This document shows positions 1 through 6,718 of a stretch of 20,181 nucleotides of DNA, in pieces. The notes beneath the pieces were generated by a model. The model did no database searches, was not told the DNA's origin, and saw only the letters and a list, made by a program, of their open reading frames with translations. The DNA comes from an uncultured Collinsella sp. GTDB lineage: Bacteria; Actinomycetota; Coriobacteriia; Coriobacteriales; Coriobacteriaceae. How positions within the stretch are numbered: the first letter of the stretch is position 1; each line of letters begins with the position of its first letter. The DNA lies in NCBI GenBank assembly GCA_958348225.1, contig CATVYG010000041.1, forward strand, positions 1 through 20,181, read 5' to 3'. The translations under genes were made by a program, and so were the position numbers.

Positions 1-30
1 TCGGAATATGAGACCACATCGCGTTTTAAA

Positions 31-68
31 AGAAAACCGCAGGCGTTCTACCTGCGGTTTTCTTTTTA
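31..68. terminator. Bidirectional intrinsic terminator downstream of recN
   Basis: A perfect 13-bp stem (31-43 pairing with 51-63, core aaaaccgcagg/cctgcggtttt) with a 7-nt loop is followed by a T-rich tract on the plus strand (ttttcttttt). On the minus strand it is also followed by T-rich sequence (ttttcttttaaaa). It therefore can stop transcripts from both sides. It lies about 130 bp past the recN stop and would end the efp-to-recN operon; it could also serve a convergent gene to the left of the window. Confidence 0.85.
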
Positions 69-200
69 CAATTTTAGCCGTGCTCGAGCTACGCCGACTC
101 ATCGTAGTAAACCGGCATAGTTTTTGACGGTCGGGCCAGACAAGCAAGTGGAGTGGCAACAATTACTGATATTTTGTCCCCCCAGCACCGCCGGCTCGTT
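69..200. other. Intergenic region between recN and terminator
   Basis: These 132 bases hold no convincing gene. The notable part is 166-183 (ctgatattttgtcccccc), which closely resembles a stretch found in the other orientation at 16755-16770 (see findings). A 9-codon ATG frame on the minus strand starting near 118 has no ribosome binding site and is not called. Confidence 0.5.
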
Positions 201-1829
201 CTAGCCTCGAGCTTCTTCCAGCATCTGCCTGGCGTGCGCTAGGCTTGCCTCCGAATGATCGCCGCTCAGCATACGGGCGATCTCTACAGTACGGGCGTCC
301 CCTGCCACCTCATCCAGATGCGTTTGGGGAACATCGCCGGGCTCTTTGCTCACCACGTAGTGCTTATTGGCCATGACGGCAACTTGCGCCAGGTGGGTTA
401 CGACAATCACCTGATGCGTAGCAGCGAGATCCGCCAGCACGCTCGCAAGGGCACGTGCAGTAGAGCCGCCGACACCGGCATCGACCTCGTCGAACACCAG
501 CGTATCCACGCCATCCGCGTTGCCGAGGACAACCTTGCTCGCCAGCATGACGCGGCTCAGCTCGCCACCCGACGCAATGCGGCGAAGGGGACGCGGTGTC
601 AATCCGGCACCGCTGCGATACAAAAGCTCGTAGCTCGAAGGCCCCGCCGGCGTCCATTCGGCACGCGGAAGATCGCGCGACTCCCAAACGAGCTCGGCGC
701 CGCCCATCTCCAAGCGCGCCATCTGACGGCCAACCTCGTGACAAAAACGAGGGGCTGCCATATTACGCGCACGTTTAAGCGCCTTGGCGGCGGCGAACAA
801 TTCGCGTTCCGCCGCGCCAAGCGCTTCACGCGCCTTCTTGATCTGCGCATCGCCATCGTCTACCAGCGACAACAGCTCTTGTGAGCGGTCGCGCATGGCA
901 AAGACATCGTCCATGGTGGGCCCCCACTGACGCAGCAGGCCTTTAAGATCGGAATAGCGCTCGCGCATACGAGCCAGCTCGCGCGGATCGAAGGCGACTC
1001 CATCGCGATAGGCGCGCAGTTCGTTGGCACAATCCTCAAGCGAGATGCAGGCATCCGAAAGGGCATCAGCGATGTCGCCCAGCTTGCGGTCGACGGTCGC
1101 CATACGGGAAAGCTCCGCCACGGCACTGTTCAAGGCATCGAGCGCTCCCCCTTCGGCAGCAAGCGACGCATGAGCATCGTTGGCCGTGGCCACCAACACC
1201 TCGGCATGCTCGGAGCGCGGCAGAAGCTCCTCGAGCTCCTCGTACTCGCCCGGTTTGGGGTCGACCTCGGCGATGCGCTCCAAGGCGAAGCGCGCCTCCT
1301 CGACGCGACTCCCCTGCGCACGCGAGGCCTCCTCGACGCGACGGACCTCCTTGGCAGCCGCGCGCGAGGCTTTAAAGCACGCACGGTAGTGCTCAAGCGC
1401 CTCGAGCGCCGGGCGCCCTGCCCATGCATCGACCATGGCAACATGATGCGCCGGGTCGAGCAGGCGCTGGTGCTCGTGCTGACCACAAAGATCCATCATC
1501 ACGCCGACGCGCTCCGAAAGTTCGCGAACGCTGGCGATGCGGCCGTCAATTTTTACGCGACTGCGGCCCTCGGCAGAAAGGCTGCGCTGTACGGTGAAGC
1601 CCTCCGTGTCGTGCGGACCGTCAAACAGACGCGCCTCGACGCTGGCAAGCGTCTCGCCTTCGCGCACCGTCGACGAATCTGCGCGCTCGCCCAAAATGAG
1701 CTTGAGCGCCGAGAGCAGCGCGGTCTTACCGGCGCCGGTTTCTCCGGTCAGAACCGTAAGGCCCGCGCTCGGAACCAACGTCGCCTCGCGAATGAGTGCA
1801 ATGTTGGAAACCTGCAGCTCATCGATCAT
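201..1829 (-). CDS. recN: DNA repair protein RecN
   Basis: RecN is an SMC-like ATPase that acts early in recombinational repair of double-strand breaks, in the cytoplasm on the nucleoid. The 542-aa length is normal for the family. Visible are the N-terminal FxAL-type start (LQVSNIALI), Walker A GETGAGKT at residues 29-36, a long central charged, coiled-coil-like region (about 150-370), the ABC signature SGGELSR at 420-426, Walker B ending in D447-E448 and the H-loop His at 479. The ATG start has a GGAG Shine-Dalgarno 6 nt upstream and overlaps the end of nadK by 11 bp. It is the last gene of the efp-to-recN operon. The order tlyA-nadK-recN is common in Actinobacteria and Firmicutes; argR, often between them, is absent here. 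Identification is firm. Confidence 0.97.
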   Translation of the reverse strand: MIDELQVSNIALIREATLVPSAGLTVLTGETGAGKTALLSALKLILGERADSSTVREGETLASVEARLFDGPHDTEGFTVQRSLSAEGRSRVKIDGRIASVRELSERVGVMMDLCGQHEHQRLLDPAHHVAMVDAWAGRPALEALEHYRACFKASRAAAKEVRRVEEASRAQGSRVEEARFALERIAEVDPKPGEYEELEELLPRSEHAEVLVATANDAHASLAAEGGALDALNSAVAELSRMATVDRKLGDIADALSDACISLEDCANELRAYRDGVAFDPRELARMRERYSDLKGLLRQWGPTMDDVFAMRDRSQELLSLVDDGDAQIKKAREALGAAERELFAAAKALKRARNMAAPRFCHEVGRQMARLEMGGAELVWESRDLPRAEWTPAGPSSYELLYRSGAGLTPRPLRRIASGGELSRVMLASKVVLGNADGVDTLVFDEVDAGVGGSTARALASVLADLAATHQVIVVTHLAQVAVMANKHYVVSKEPGDVPQTHLDEVAGDARTVEIARMLSGDHSEASLAHARQMLEEARG

Positions 1830-2679
1830 GACGCACTCCGTAGAACACGCGGCTCACCGAGTTATAGAAGCTCTCGGGGCCGTAATCCAGCAGCAGCACA
1901 TCGCCGGGACCGCGACGCACAGCCACGCTCTCGACCGTGCCATCGCAGGTAATAAACTGTCCATCGATGGCGATCGCCGGCACGCTCGGGCGATCATCGG
2001 ACATAAAGATCTCGACGACATCGCTCGGCGAGGTCAAAAAGGCGCGAGCCTGAATGGTATGCGGAGCGATGGGCACACAGACCATGCCCGTGTAATCGGG
2101 GCTGACAATAGGGCCGCCGGCGGAAAGCGCGTAGCCGGTGGAGCCAGTCGCAGTCGATACAACCACGCCGTCACCGCGCAGGCGATCGATATGATGGCCG
2201 GACACCGTGATGTCGAACTCGACCATATCGGACAGAGGCCCACGCGTAAGTGCCATATCATTGAGGGCAAACGTGCGCACGACATCCTTCGTGCCGTCTT
2301 CGCGAACCGAAACGATATCAGCGGCGATGGTGGCGCGGCGGCTCACATGGAGCTCGCCGGACAGGGCATCGCTCACGACCTGCAAAATGTCGCGCTCCTC
2401 GGGGCTCGCGGCCGTCAAAAAACCCAAATGACCATAGGAAAGACCCAAAATGGGAATCTCACGGTAGTTGAGAATGCGGGCGGCACGCAGCAGCGTACCG
2501 TCGCCGCCGAGCGTAATGACCAGGTCGGCATCGTCAACATCGGGCGCGCTCTGGATCTTAGAGCGCTGGTCGGCAGCCCATGCGACCTCGTAGCCCTGGC
2601 GCGAAAGCCAAAGCTCGAGCATCAGGCCGCTCTCGACCGCCTCTTGCTTGTAGTAATTGGGAACCAGAAAGACCTTCAT
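1819..2679 (-). CDS. nadK: NAD kinase
   Basis: Phosphorylates NAD+ to NADP+ using ATP or polyphosphate, the only route to NADP in most bacteria; cytoplasmic. At 286 aa the protein has the usual length. The diagnostic GGDGT motif is at residues 58-62, followed by the LGFL motif at 85-88, an ND dipeptide (FALNDMAL) and the glycine-rich NAD-binding stretch GDGVVVSTATGSTGYALSAG. The ATG overlaps the tlyA stop as ATGA, so translation is probably coupled to tlyA; the Shine-Dalgarno itself is weak. The 3' end overlaps the recN start. Synteny of tlyA, nadK and recN supports the call. Confidence 0.97.
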   Translation of the reverse strand: MKVFLVPNYYKQEAVESGLMLELWLSRQGYEVAWAADQRSKIQSAPDVDDADLVITLGGDGTLLRAARILNYREIPILGLSYGHLGFLTAASPEERDILQVVSDALSGELHVSRRATIAADIVSVREDGTKDVVRTFALNDMALTRGPLSDMVEFDITVSGHHIDRLRGDGVVVSTATGSTGYALSAGGPIVSPDYTGMVCVPIAPHTIQARAFLTSPSDVVEIFMSDDRPSVPAIAIDGQFITCDGTVESVAVRRGPGDVLLLDYGPESFYNSVSRVFYGVRHDR

Positions 2680-3488
2680 AGCGTTGCAGCTTTCTCGCTC
2701 AAAACCGATACCTGGGATTGCAGCTCATCGTCGGCGCGCTCGCCGGGGGCAAACCTCGTGCCGTACAGGAAAAACTCAACGTTGCCCTTGGCACCATGGA
2801 TAGGCGACACGCACACGTCGACCGGGAACAGGCCCTTGGCGGCAAAGAGCTCAATCGCCGCCACGAGCGTATCACGGCGGACGGCGGGGTCGGTCACGAT
2901 GCCGCCCTCGCCCACCAGCGCAGCCGGCGCCTCAAACTGGGGCTTTACGAGCGTGCAAAACGAACCGGAAGGTTTCAGGCACGCCAGCACGGCATCGATG
3001 ATATTCGCGATACTCGTAAACGACACATCGCACACGGCCAAGTCGATAGCGCCGCCGTAGCCAAGCTCGGGCAGCTGTGTCACGTTGGTGCGCTCATGGA
3101 GCATCACGCGATCGTCTTGGCGCAGCGACCAATCAAACTGGGCGCGACCAACATCAACCGAAACAACTGTGGCGGCGCCGCGCTTGAGCAGGCAATCGGT
3201 AAAGCCGCCCGTAGAACAGCCCACATCGAGGCAAGCAAGGTCCGTCGGATCAATCCCAAACGCATCGAGCGCGCCCTCGAGCTTGAGCCCGCCGCGCCCC
3301 ACGTAGGGAATACGACCCTTAACATGCAACGGCAAGCCGGGCGTCACCTTAAGGCCCGGCGAGGTCAAACGCTCGCCGCCACACGAGACCAAGCCGGCCA
3401 TAAGAGTGCGAAGGGCATCCGCGCGATCGGCGCAGATGCCCTGTGAAATCAGTTCGTCATCAAGACGCACGCGTTTCATGAATGCCAT
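2676..3488 (-). CDS. tlyA: TlyA family 16S/23S rRNA 2'-O-methyltransferase (hemolysin A family)
   Basis: TlyA-type enzymes methylate ribose 2'-OH groups on rRNA (in mycobacteria C1409 of 16S and C1920 of 23S) with SAM, affecting capreomycin sensitivity. Counting from the ATG at 3488 (270 aa), residues about 7-67 form an S4 RNA-binding domain, followed by an FtsJ/Rossmann methyltransferase domain: K69 in GGLKLEGAL, SAM motif LDVGCSTGGFTD near 87-98, D154 in CDVSF and K182/E186 in VKPQFE. These fit the K-D-K-E catalytic tetrad. The start is uncertain: TTG at 3491, ATG at 3488 and ATG at 3479 are in frame and none has a strong Shine-Dalgarno. The old hemolysin name should not be taken as function. 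Confidence 0.93.
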   Translation of the reverse strand: MAFMKRVRLDDELISQGICADRADALRTLMAGLVSCGGERLTSPGLKVTPGLPLHVKGRIPYVGRGGLKLEGALDAFGIDPTDLACLDVGCSTGGFTDCLLKRGAATVVSVDVGRAQFDWSLRQDDRVMLHERTNVTQLPELGYGGAIDLAVCDVSFTSIANIIDAVLACLKPSGSFCTLVKPQFEAPAALVGEGGIVTDPAVRRDTLVAAIELFAAKGLFPVDVCVSPIHGAKGNVEFFLYGTRFAPGERADDELQSQVSVLSEKAATL

Positions 3489-3514
3489 CAACCATTCGTA
3501 TCCGGAGACGCGGC

Positions 3515-3754
3515 CTAGCTATCCTGGGATTCGTTTGCCGCATCCTCATCGTATTCCTGCTCAAGCTTATCGGCCTCGCGAGGCGTCAGCTCAAACTTAT
3601 CGACCATGTCGACCGCACGGGAGCCCAGCTCAATCGCCTCGTCAAACAGATCGAGCGAACGCTCCAGGGACGTATCCTTGGAGCGAACGGTCGCGATGAT
3701 CTGGTCCAAGCGGTCCGAGATCTCGTCGAAGTTGCGGACGGAACCCTCTGGCAT
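3515..3754 (-). CDS. xseB: Exodeoxyribonuclease VII small subunit
   Basis: XseB binds several-fold to the catalytic large subunit XseA to form exonuclease VII, which degrades single-stranded DNA from both ends. The 79-aa product is a short helical acidic protein with the family pattern (NFDEISDRLDQIIATV, then LERSLDLFDEAIELG). A perfect GAGGAG Shine-Dalgarno lies in the last codons of nusB (GAG GAG TAG), 5 nt before the ATG. The usual partner gene xseA is not adjacent; nusB lies upstream and tlyA downstream, so the gene stands alone in a compressed version of the nusB-xseA-xseB-tlyA-recN clusters known in Firmicutes. The last 20 or so residues are acidic. Confidence 0.92.
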   Translation of the reverse strand: MPEGSVRNFDEISDRLDQIIATVRSKDTSLERSLDLFDEAIELGSRAVDMVDKFELTPREADKLEQEYDEDAANESQDS

Positions 3755-3756
3755 GG

Positions 3757-4341
3757 CTACTCCTCGACGGTGCCGGTCTCGGCCTCGGCGACCTCAGCGT
3801 CCTCGTCGAGAACGCCGGCCGCTGCCTGAGCGGCGGCAACCTTGGCGGCAGCCTCGGCGGCCTGGGCCTCCTCGCGGGCACGATCCTCGGCCAGCAACTC
3901 CTGATACAGGTCCTCGCCCGGCAGCTCCTCGCTACGAGCGATCTTGCCCAGCACGCCGTTGACAAACGACGCAGACTGGTCGGTGCCATAGGCCTTGGCA
4001 AGCTCGACGGCCTCGTTGATAACGATGGCGTCCGAGACCTCCTCGTCGGTGAGGAAGCGCATCTCATAGACGGCGATACGCAGCAGATTGCGGTCGGCGC
4101 CGGGCATGCGCATAAGATCCCAGTTCTTGGCGATGGAGCGCAGGGCACAGTCGATGCGGTCGATGTGCTCGTAGGCACCGCGACACAGCTCCAGCGCGTA
4201 GGGGTCGAGGGGACCCTTCGAGATCAGGAAATCGCCCTCGAGGACGCGCTCGAGCGGGCTGTCCGTGGCCTCGGCCTGGAACAGCAGCTGCAGCGCCTGA
4301 CTGCGGGCAAGCGTGCGCCCGCGATAAACCTTAAGGCTCAA
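3757..4341 (-). CDS. nusB: Transcription antitermination factor NusB
   Basis: NusB with NusE (S10) binds boxA RNA and promotes antitermination on rRNA operons. Residues about 8-140 form the NusB/RsmB helical domain, beginning with GRTLARSQALQLLFQAE, and containing the conserved MRMPGADRNLLRIAVYEM and AIVINEAVELAKAYG segments. The remaining 50 or so residues are an extension very rich in Ala and Glu that most NusB proteins (about 130-150 aa) lack. The start is TTG at 4341, chosen because an AAGGAG Shine-Dalgarno sits 6 nt upstream, inside the last codons of the preceding Asp23 gene. Only 3 bp separate the two genes. Confidence 0.95.
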   Translation of the reverse strand: MSLKVYRGRTLARSQALQLLFQAEATDSPLERVLEGDFLISKGPLDPYALELCRGAYEHIDRIDCALRSIAKNWDLMRMPGADRNLLRIAVYEMRFLTDEEVSDAIVINEAVELAKAYGTDQSASFVNGVLGKIARSEELPGEDLYQELLAEDRAREEAQAAEAAAKVAAAQAAAGVLDEDAEVAEAETGTVEE

Positions 4342-4344
4342 AGG

Positions 4345-4707
4345 TTACTCCTTGGGGAAAACGAGGCCGTCGATGCAAACGTCAACGCGCTCGACCTCGA
4401 CGCCCACCTGGGCGTCGATGGCGGCAACCACGGCGGCGCGAACGGCCTCGGCGAGTTTCTTGAACGGATAGCCAAAGAACACCACGACGCGCACGGTAAG
4501 TGCGAGCTTGTCGCCGATGACCTCGGCCTCGACCGCCGGCTCGGAAGCCGGGGCCTTGGACGAAAGCATCATCGAGACAAGGTTGGTGGCAAGGTCCTTG
4601 ACGCCCACGGAGGCGATGCCCTCGACATCCGTGACGGCGCGCGAGACGATGGCGGTCAGAACATCGGGCGAAATACCGATGCCGTCAATCTTGATTTCCT
4701 GGGGCAT
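4345..4707 (-). CDS. Asp23/Gls24 family envelope stress response protein
   Basis: A 120-aa protein of the Asp23/Gls24 (DUF322) family, recognised by the pattern IGISPDVLTAIVSRAVTDVEG near the N-terminus and the later FFGYPFKKLAEAVRAAV helix followed by VEVERVDVCIDG. Relatives such as B. subtilis YqhY and S. aureus Asp23 are membrane-associated cytoplasmic proteins linked to envelope or fatty-acid homeostasis; YqhY also sits in a nusB-containing operon, which matches the context here. The ATG has a strong AGGAGG 5 nt upstream. The gene is 24 bp after efp and 3 bp before nusB. The exact molecular role is not known. Confidence 0.92.
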   Translation of the reverse strand: MPQEIKIDGIGISPDVLTAIVSRAVTDVEGIASVGVKDLATNLVSMMLSSKAPASEPAVEAEVIGDKLALTVRVVVFFGYPFKKLAEAVRAAVVAAIDAQVGVEVERVDVCIDGLVFPKE

Positions 4708-4731
4708 GAGTCCTCCTAGAAAAGTTGGTTG

Positions 4732-5295
4732 CTAGACGCGGGAGACGAACTTGCCGTCGCGGGTGTCAACCTTGATGACCTCGCCCTCGTTGAGGTACAT
4801 GGGGACCTGGATGACAGCACCGGTGTCGATGGTGGCCGGCTTGGTGGAACCCTGAACGGTGTCGCCCTTAAAGCCCGGGTCGGTCTGGACGATGGTGGTC
4901 TCGATGAACATCGGCGGGGTCACGCCCATGAGCTCGTCATCGGCGAAGAGCAGCTGGCAGGTATCGTTCTCGCGCAGCCACTTGGCGTTCTCGCCCACCA
5001 TGTCCTCGGGAACGGGAACCTGCTCGTAAGACTCGTTGTCCATGAAGATGTAGTCGGCGCCGTCGTTGTAGAGGTACTGGAACTCACGAGTGGTGAGCAT
5101 GACGCTCTCGAACTTGGTACCGGCGTTGCAGGTGTTCTCGACGACGCGGCCGCTCTTGATGTCGCGGGTCTTGTAGCGCACGAAAGCGCCGCCCTTGCCA
5201 GGCTTGACGTGCTGGAACTCGACGATGGTGTAAACCTTGTCCTTAATGCGGAGACCGAGGCCGTTCTTGAAGTCGGCGGTAGAGATAGTAGGCAT
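4732..5295 (-). CDS. efp: Translation elongation factor P
   Basis: EF-P enters the ribosomal E site and relieves stalling at polyproline stretches. The start chosen is the ATG at 5295 (MPTISTADFKNGL), giving 187 aa, the normal EF-P length. A longer frame up to 5328 adds 11 residues that do not match the family. An AAAGG Shine-Dalgarno lies about 6 nt upstream. The KOW-like domain I carries the tip loop VKPGKGGAFVR with Lys at position 34, the residue that is beta-lysylated in E. coli. OB-like domains II and III follow (EFQYLYNDGADYIFMD; DTGAVIQVPMYLNEGEVIKVDTR split across the C-terminus). No modification genes are in the window. It heads the operon leading to recN. Confidence 0.97.
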   Translation of the reverse strand: MPTISTADFKNGLGLRIKDKVYTIVEFQHVKPGKGGAFVRYKTRDIKSGRVVENTCNAGTKFESVMLTTREFQYLYNDGADYIFMDNESYEQVPVPEDMVGENAKWLRENDTCQLLFADDELMGVTPPMFIETTIVQTDPGFKGDTVQGSTKPATIDTGAVIQVPMYLNEGEVIKVDTRDGKFVSRV

Positions 5296-5352
5296 AGCGA
5301 CCTTTCTTGTTATTGGCGAGACGCACAAGCGTCCAAATTACATACGAGCGAA

Positions 5353-5358
5353 ATTATA
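5353..5358 (-). promoter_or_regulatory. Putative -10 box of the efp operon promoter
   Basis: A perfect TATAAT on the minus strand lies 58 bp upstream of the efp ATG and just downstream of the pepP terminator. No good -35 hexamer is visible at 16-18 bp (GCTGCA at 17 bp), so the assignment rests on the -10 match and on position. Confidence 0.5.
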
Positions 5359-5385
5359 CACTTGCAGACGGCGGCTGCAGCGAGC

Positions 5386-5432
5386 GCATAAAAAGAGAAC
5401 GCGGGGCGCCCGAATCATTTCGGACGCCCCGC
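5386..5432 (-). terminator. Intrinsic terminator after the M24 peptidase gene
   Basis: A 14-bp GC-rich stem (5401-5414 with 5419-5432, loop tcat) is fully paired in the minus-strand RNA if one G-U pair is counted; the same position is a mismatch in plus-strand RNA. It is followed on the minus strand by tctcttttt. It lies 24 bp past the peptidase stop and separates that gene from efp. Confidence 0.9.
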
Positions 5433-5455
5433 CTCCAAAAACCCAGCTGGATGGT

Positions 5456-6586
5456 TTAGCAGTCGATGACGTGCAGGTCGTGCGGGGTCTTGGTGAAGGG
5501 CTCATAGCCGTTCTCGGTGACGACGCCGAAGTCCTCCAGGCGCACGCCGCCCACGCCGGGCAGGTACACGCCGGGCTCCATGGTGATAACCGAGCCGACC
5601 TCGATAATGTTCTTGCTGCGGTTGAAGTTGGGCAGCTCGTGGATGTCGATGCCGACGCCGTGGCCCAGACCATGGTTGTAGTAATCACCATAACCGGCAT
5701 CGCCGATGATCTTCTTAGAAAGCTTGAAGATATCGTTACCTTCCACGCCCGGATGGATAGCGGCGACGCACTCCTCATGGGTGCGGCGCACGAGCGCGTA
5801 CAGGTCGAGCTGCTCCTGGGTGGGCTCACCCATCACGACGGTGCGCGTCATGTCGGAACGGTAATCGCAGTAGCCCGCGCCGTAGTCCATCAGGACAAAG
5901 TCGCCCTTCTCGATCACGCGGTCGCTCGGGACGGCATGCGGGTTGGCGGTATTGGGGCCACTCGCCACGATGGAGCCGAAGGCCAGGCTGTCGGCACCGT
6001 TGGCAAACATAAAGTTCTCGAGCTCGTTGCGAACCTGCTTCTCGGTCATACCGGGCTTAATAAAGCCGAGCATATGCTGGAAGGCGGTATCGGTGATCGA
6101 CTGCGCATGGCGCATGAGCTCGATCTCCTCGGCATCCTTGATGGCGCGCATCTTGCGGATATCGTCGTGCATCAGCGGCAGCATGCAGGCGACGGAGCGG
6201 TCCTCCAGACCACGCTGAATACCCTGGTAGAAGTTAATCTGCATGTCATCCTCGACGGCGCAGACGCGGCACTTGTTGGCCGCGATCTTGCCAGCGACCC
6301 AGCCGGGAATGGTACCCTCGTCCATGTCGTAGACCCAAGGGCTGCCGGCGGGGGTGTTCTCCTCAAAGCTGTTGAGATAGCGCGAGTCGGTGTGGAACAG
6401 GCACTGATCGGCCGTAATAAACGCGGCGTGCGGGAACTCAAAAGTGTAGTCGAAGACGCCCTTCACGCCCGTGAGCCAGCGAAGGTTGGCCTCATCGCGC
6501 ACGACGATGGCGTCGTAGCCGCGCTCGGCCATCAGGGCACGGACACGCTCGATACGGCCGGCAGGACCGGCAGCAAACTCAGACAT
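5456..6586 (-). CDS. M24 family metallopeptidase, Xaa-Pro aminopeptidase-like
   Basis: A 376-aa cytoplasmic dimetal peptidase predicted to remove N-terminal residues before proline (PepP/PepQ/YpdF group). An N-terminal creatinase-like domain (about 1-140; RIERVRALMAERGYDAIVV) precedes the pita-bread catalytic domain (about 150-370). All five metal ligands are in place: D234 and D245 (LMDYGAGYCDYRSDMTRT), H309 (GLGHGVG), E337 (TMEPGVY) and E351 (VRLEDFG); H217 in NPHAVP is the usual substrate-side His. The ATG has AAAGGA about 6 nt upstream. It stands alone between a hairpin upstream and a terminator downstream, next to efp, an association also seen in Firmicutes and other bacteria. Aminopeptidase versus dipeptidase specificity cannot be decided here. 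Confidence 0.93.
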   Translation of the reverse strand: MSEFAAGPAGRIERVRALMAERGYDAIVVRDEANLRWLTGVKGVFDYTFEFPHAAFITADQCLFHTDSRYLNSFEENTPAGSPWVYDMDEGTIPGWVAGKIAANKCRVCAVEDDMQINFYQGIQRGLEDRSVACMLPLMHDDIRKMRAIKDAEEIELMRHAQSITDTAFQHMLGFIKPGMTEKQVRNELENFMFANGADSLAFGSIVASGPNTANPHAVPSDRVIEKGDFVLMDYGAGYCDYRSDMTRTVVMGEPTQEQLDLYALVRRTHEECVAAIHPGVEGNDIFKLSKKIIGDAGYGDYYNHGLGHGVGIDIHELPNFNRSKNIIEVGSVITMEPGVYLPGVGGVRLEDFGVVTENGYEPFTKTPHDLHVIDC

Positions 6587-6610
6587 GCAGATTCCTTTCT
6601 TGTTGTCCTC

Positions 6611-6682
6611 AAAAAGAGTGGGACGAGCCTCGATCGGAAGACAGATTCGCTTGCAATCCGCAGCCGATTGAAAACTCGTCCC
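6611..6682 (-). terminator. Long stacked hairpin with U-tract between aroB-like gene and peptidase gene
   Basis: In minus-strand RNA three nested helices stack: gggacgag/ctcgtccc (6675-6682 with 6620-6627), caatcgg/ccgatcg with one mismatch (6664-6670 with 6631-6637), and cggatt/aatctg with one G-U (6655-6660 with 6642-6647), around a 7-nt loop. A five-U tract (6611-6615) follows 4 nt after the stem. This fits an intrinsic terminator for the aroB-like operon. Its position right after a possible promoter also allows a leader role for the peptidase gene. Confidence 0.65.
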
Positions 6683-6684
6683 TC

Positions 6685-6713
6685 AAAATGATACGAAAGA
6701 TGATGGATGTCAA
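6685..6713 (-). promoter_or_regulatory. Possible promoter of the M24 peptidase gene
   Basis: A perfect TTGACA (6708-6713, minus strand) starts 6 bp past the aroB-like stop codon. At 17 bp spacing the -10 would be the weak CATTTT (6685-6690); a better TATCAT (6688-6693) is only 14 bp away. Either would start RNA at or near the first base of the hairpin at 6675-6682. Confidence 0.35.
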
Positions 6714-6718
6714 TAAAG

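Noticed and set aside
91..120. A 9-codon minus-strand ATG frame past recN (MPVYYDESA).
   Set aside because: Too short, no ribosome binding site and no support beyond an open frame.
1170..6691. Other long plus-strand frames (for example 1537-3060 and 5237-6691) opposite recN, nadK, tlyA, efp and the M24 peptidase.
   Set aside because: They overlap firmly identified genes and intergenic terminators, and their products match nothing recognisable.
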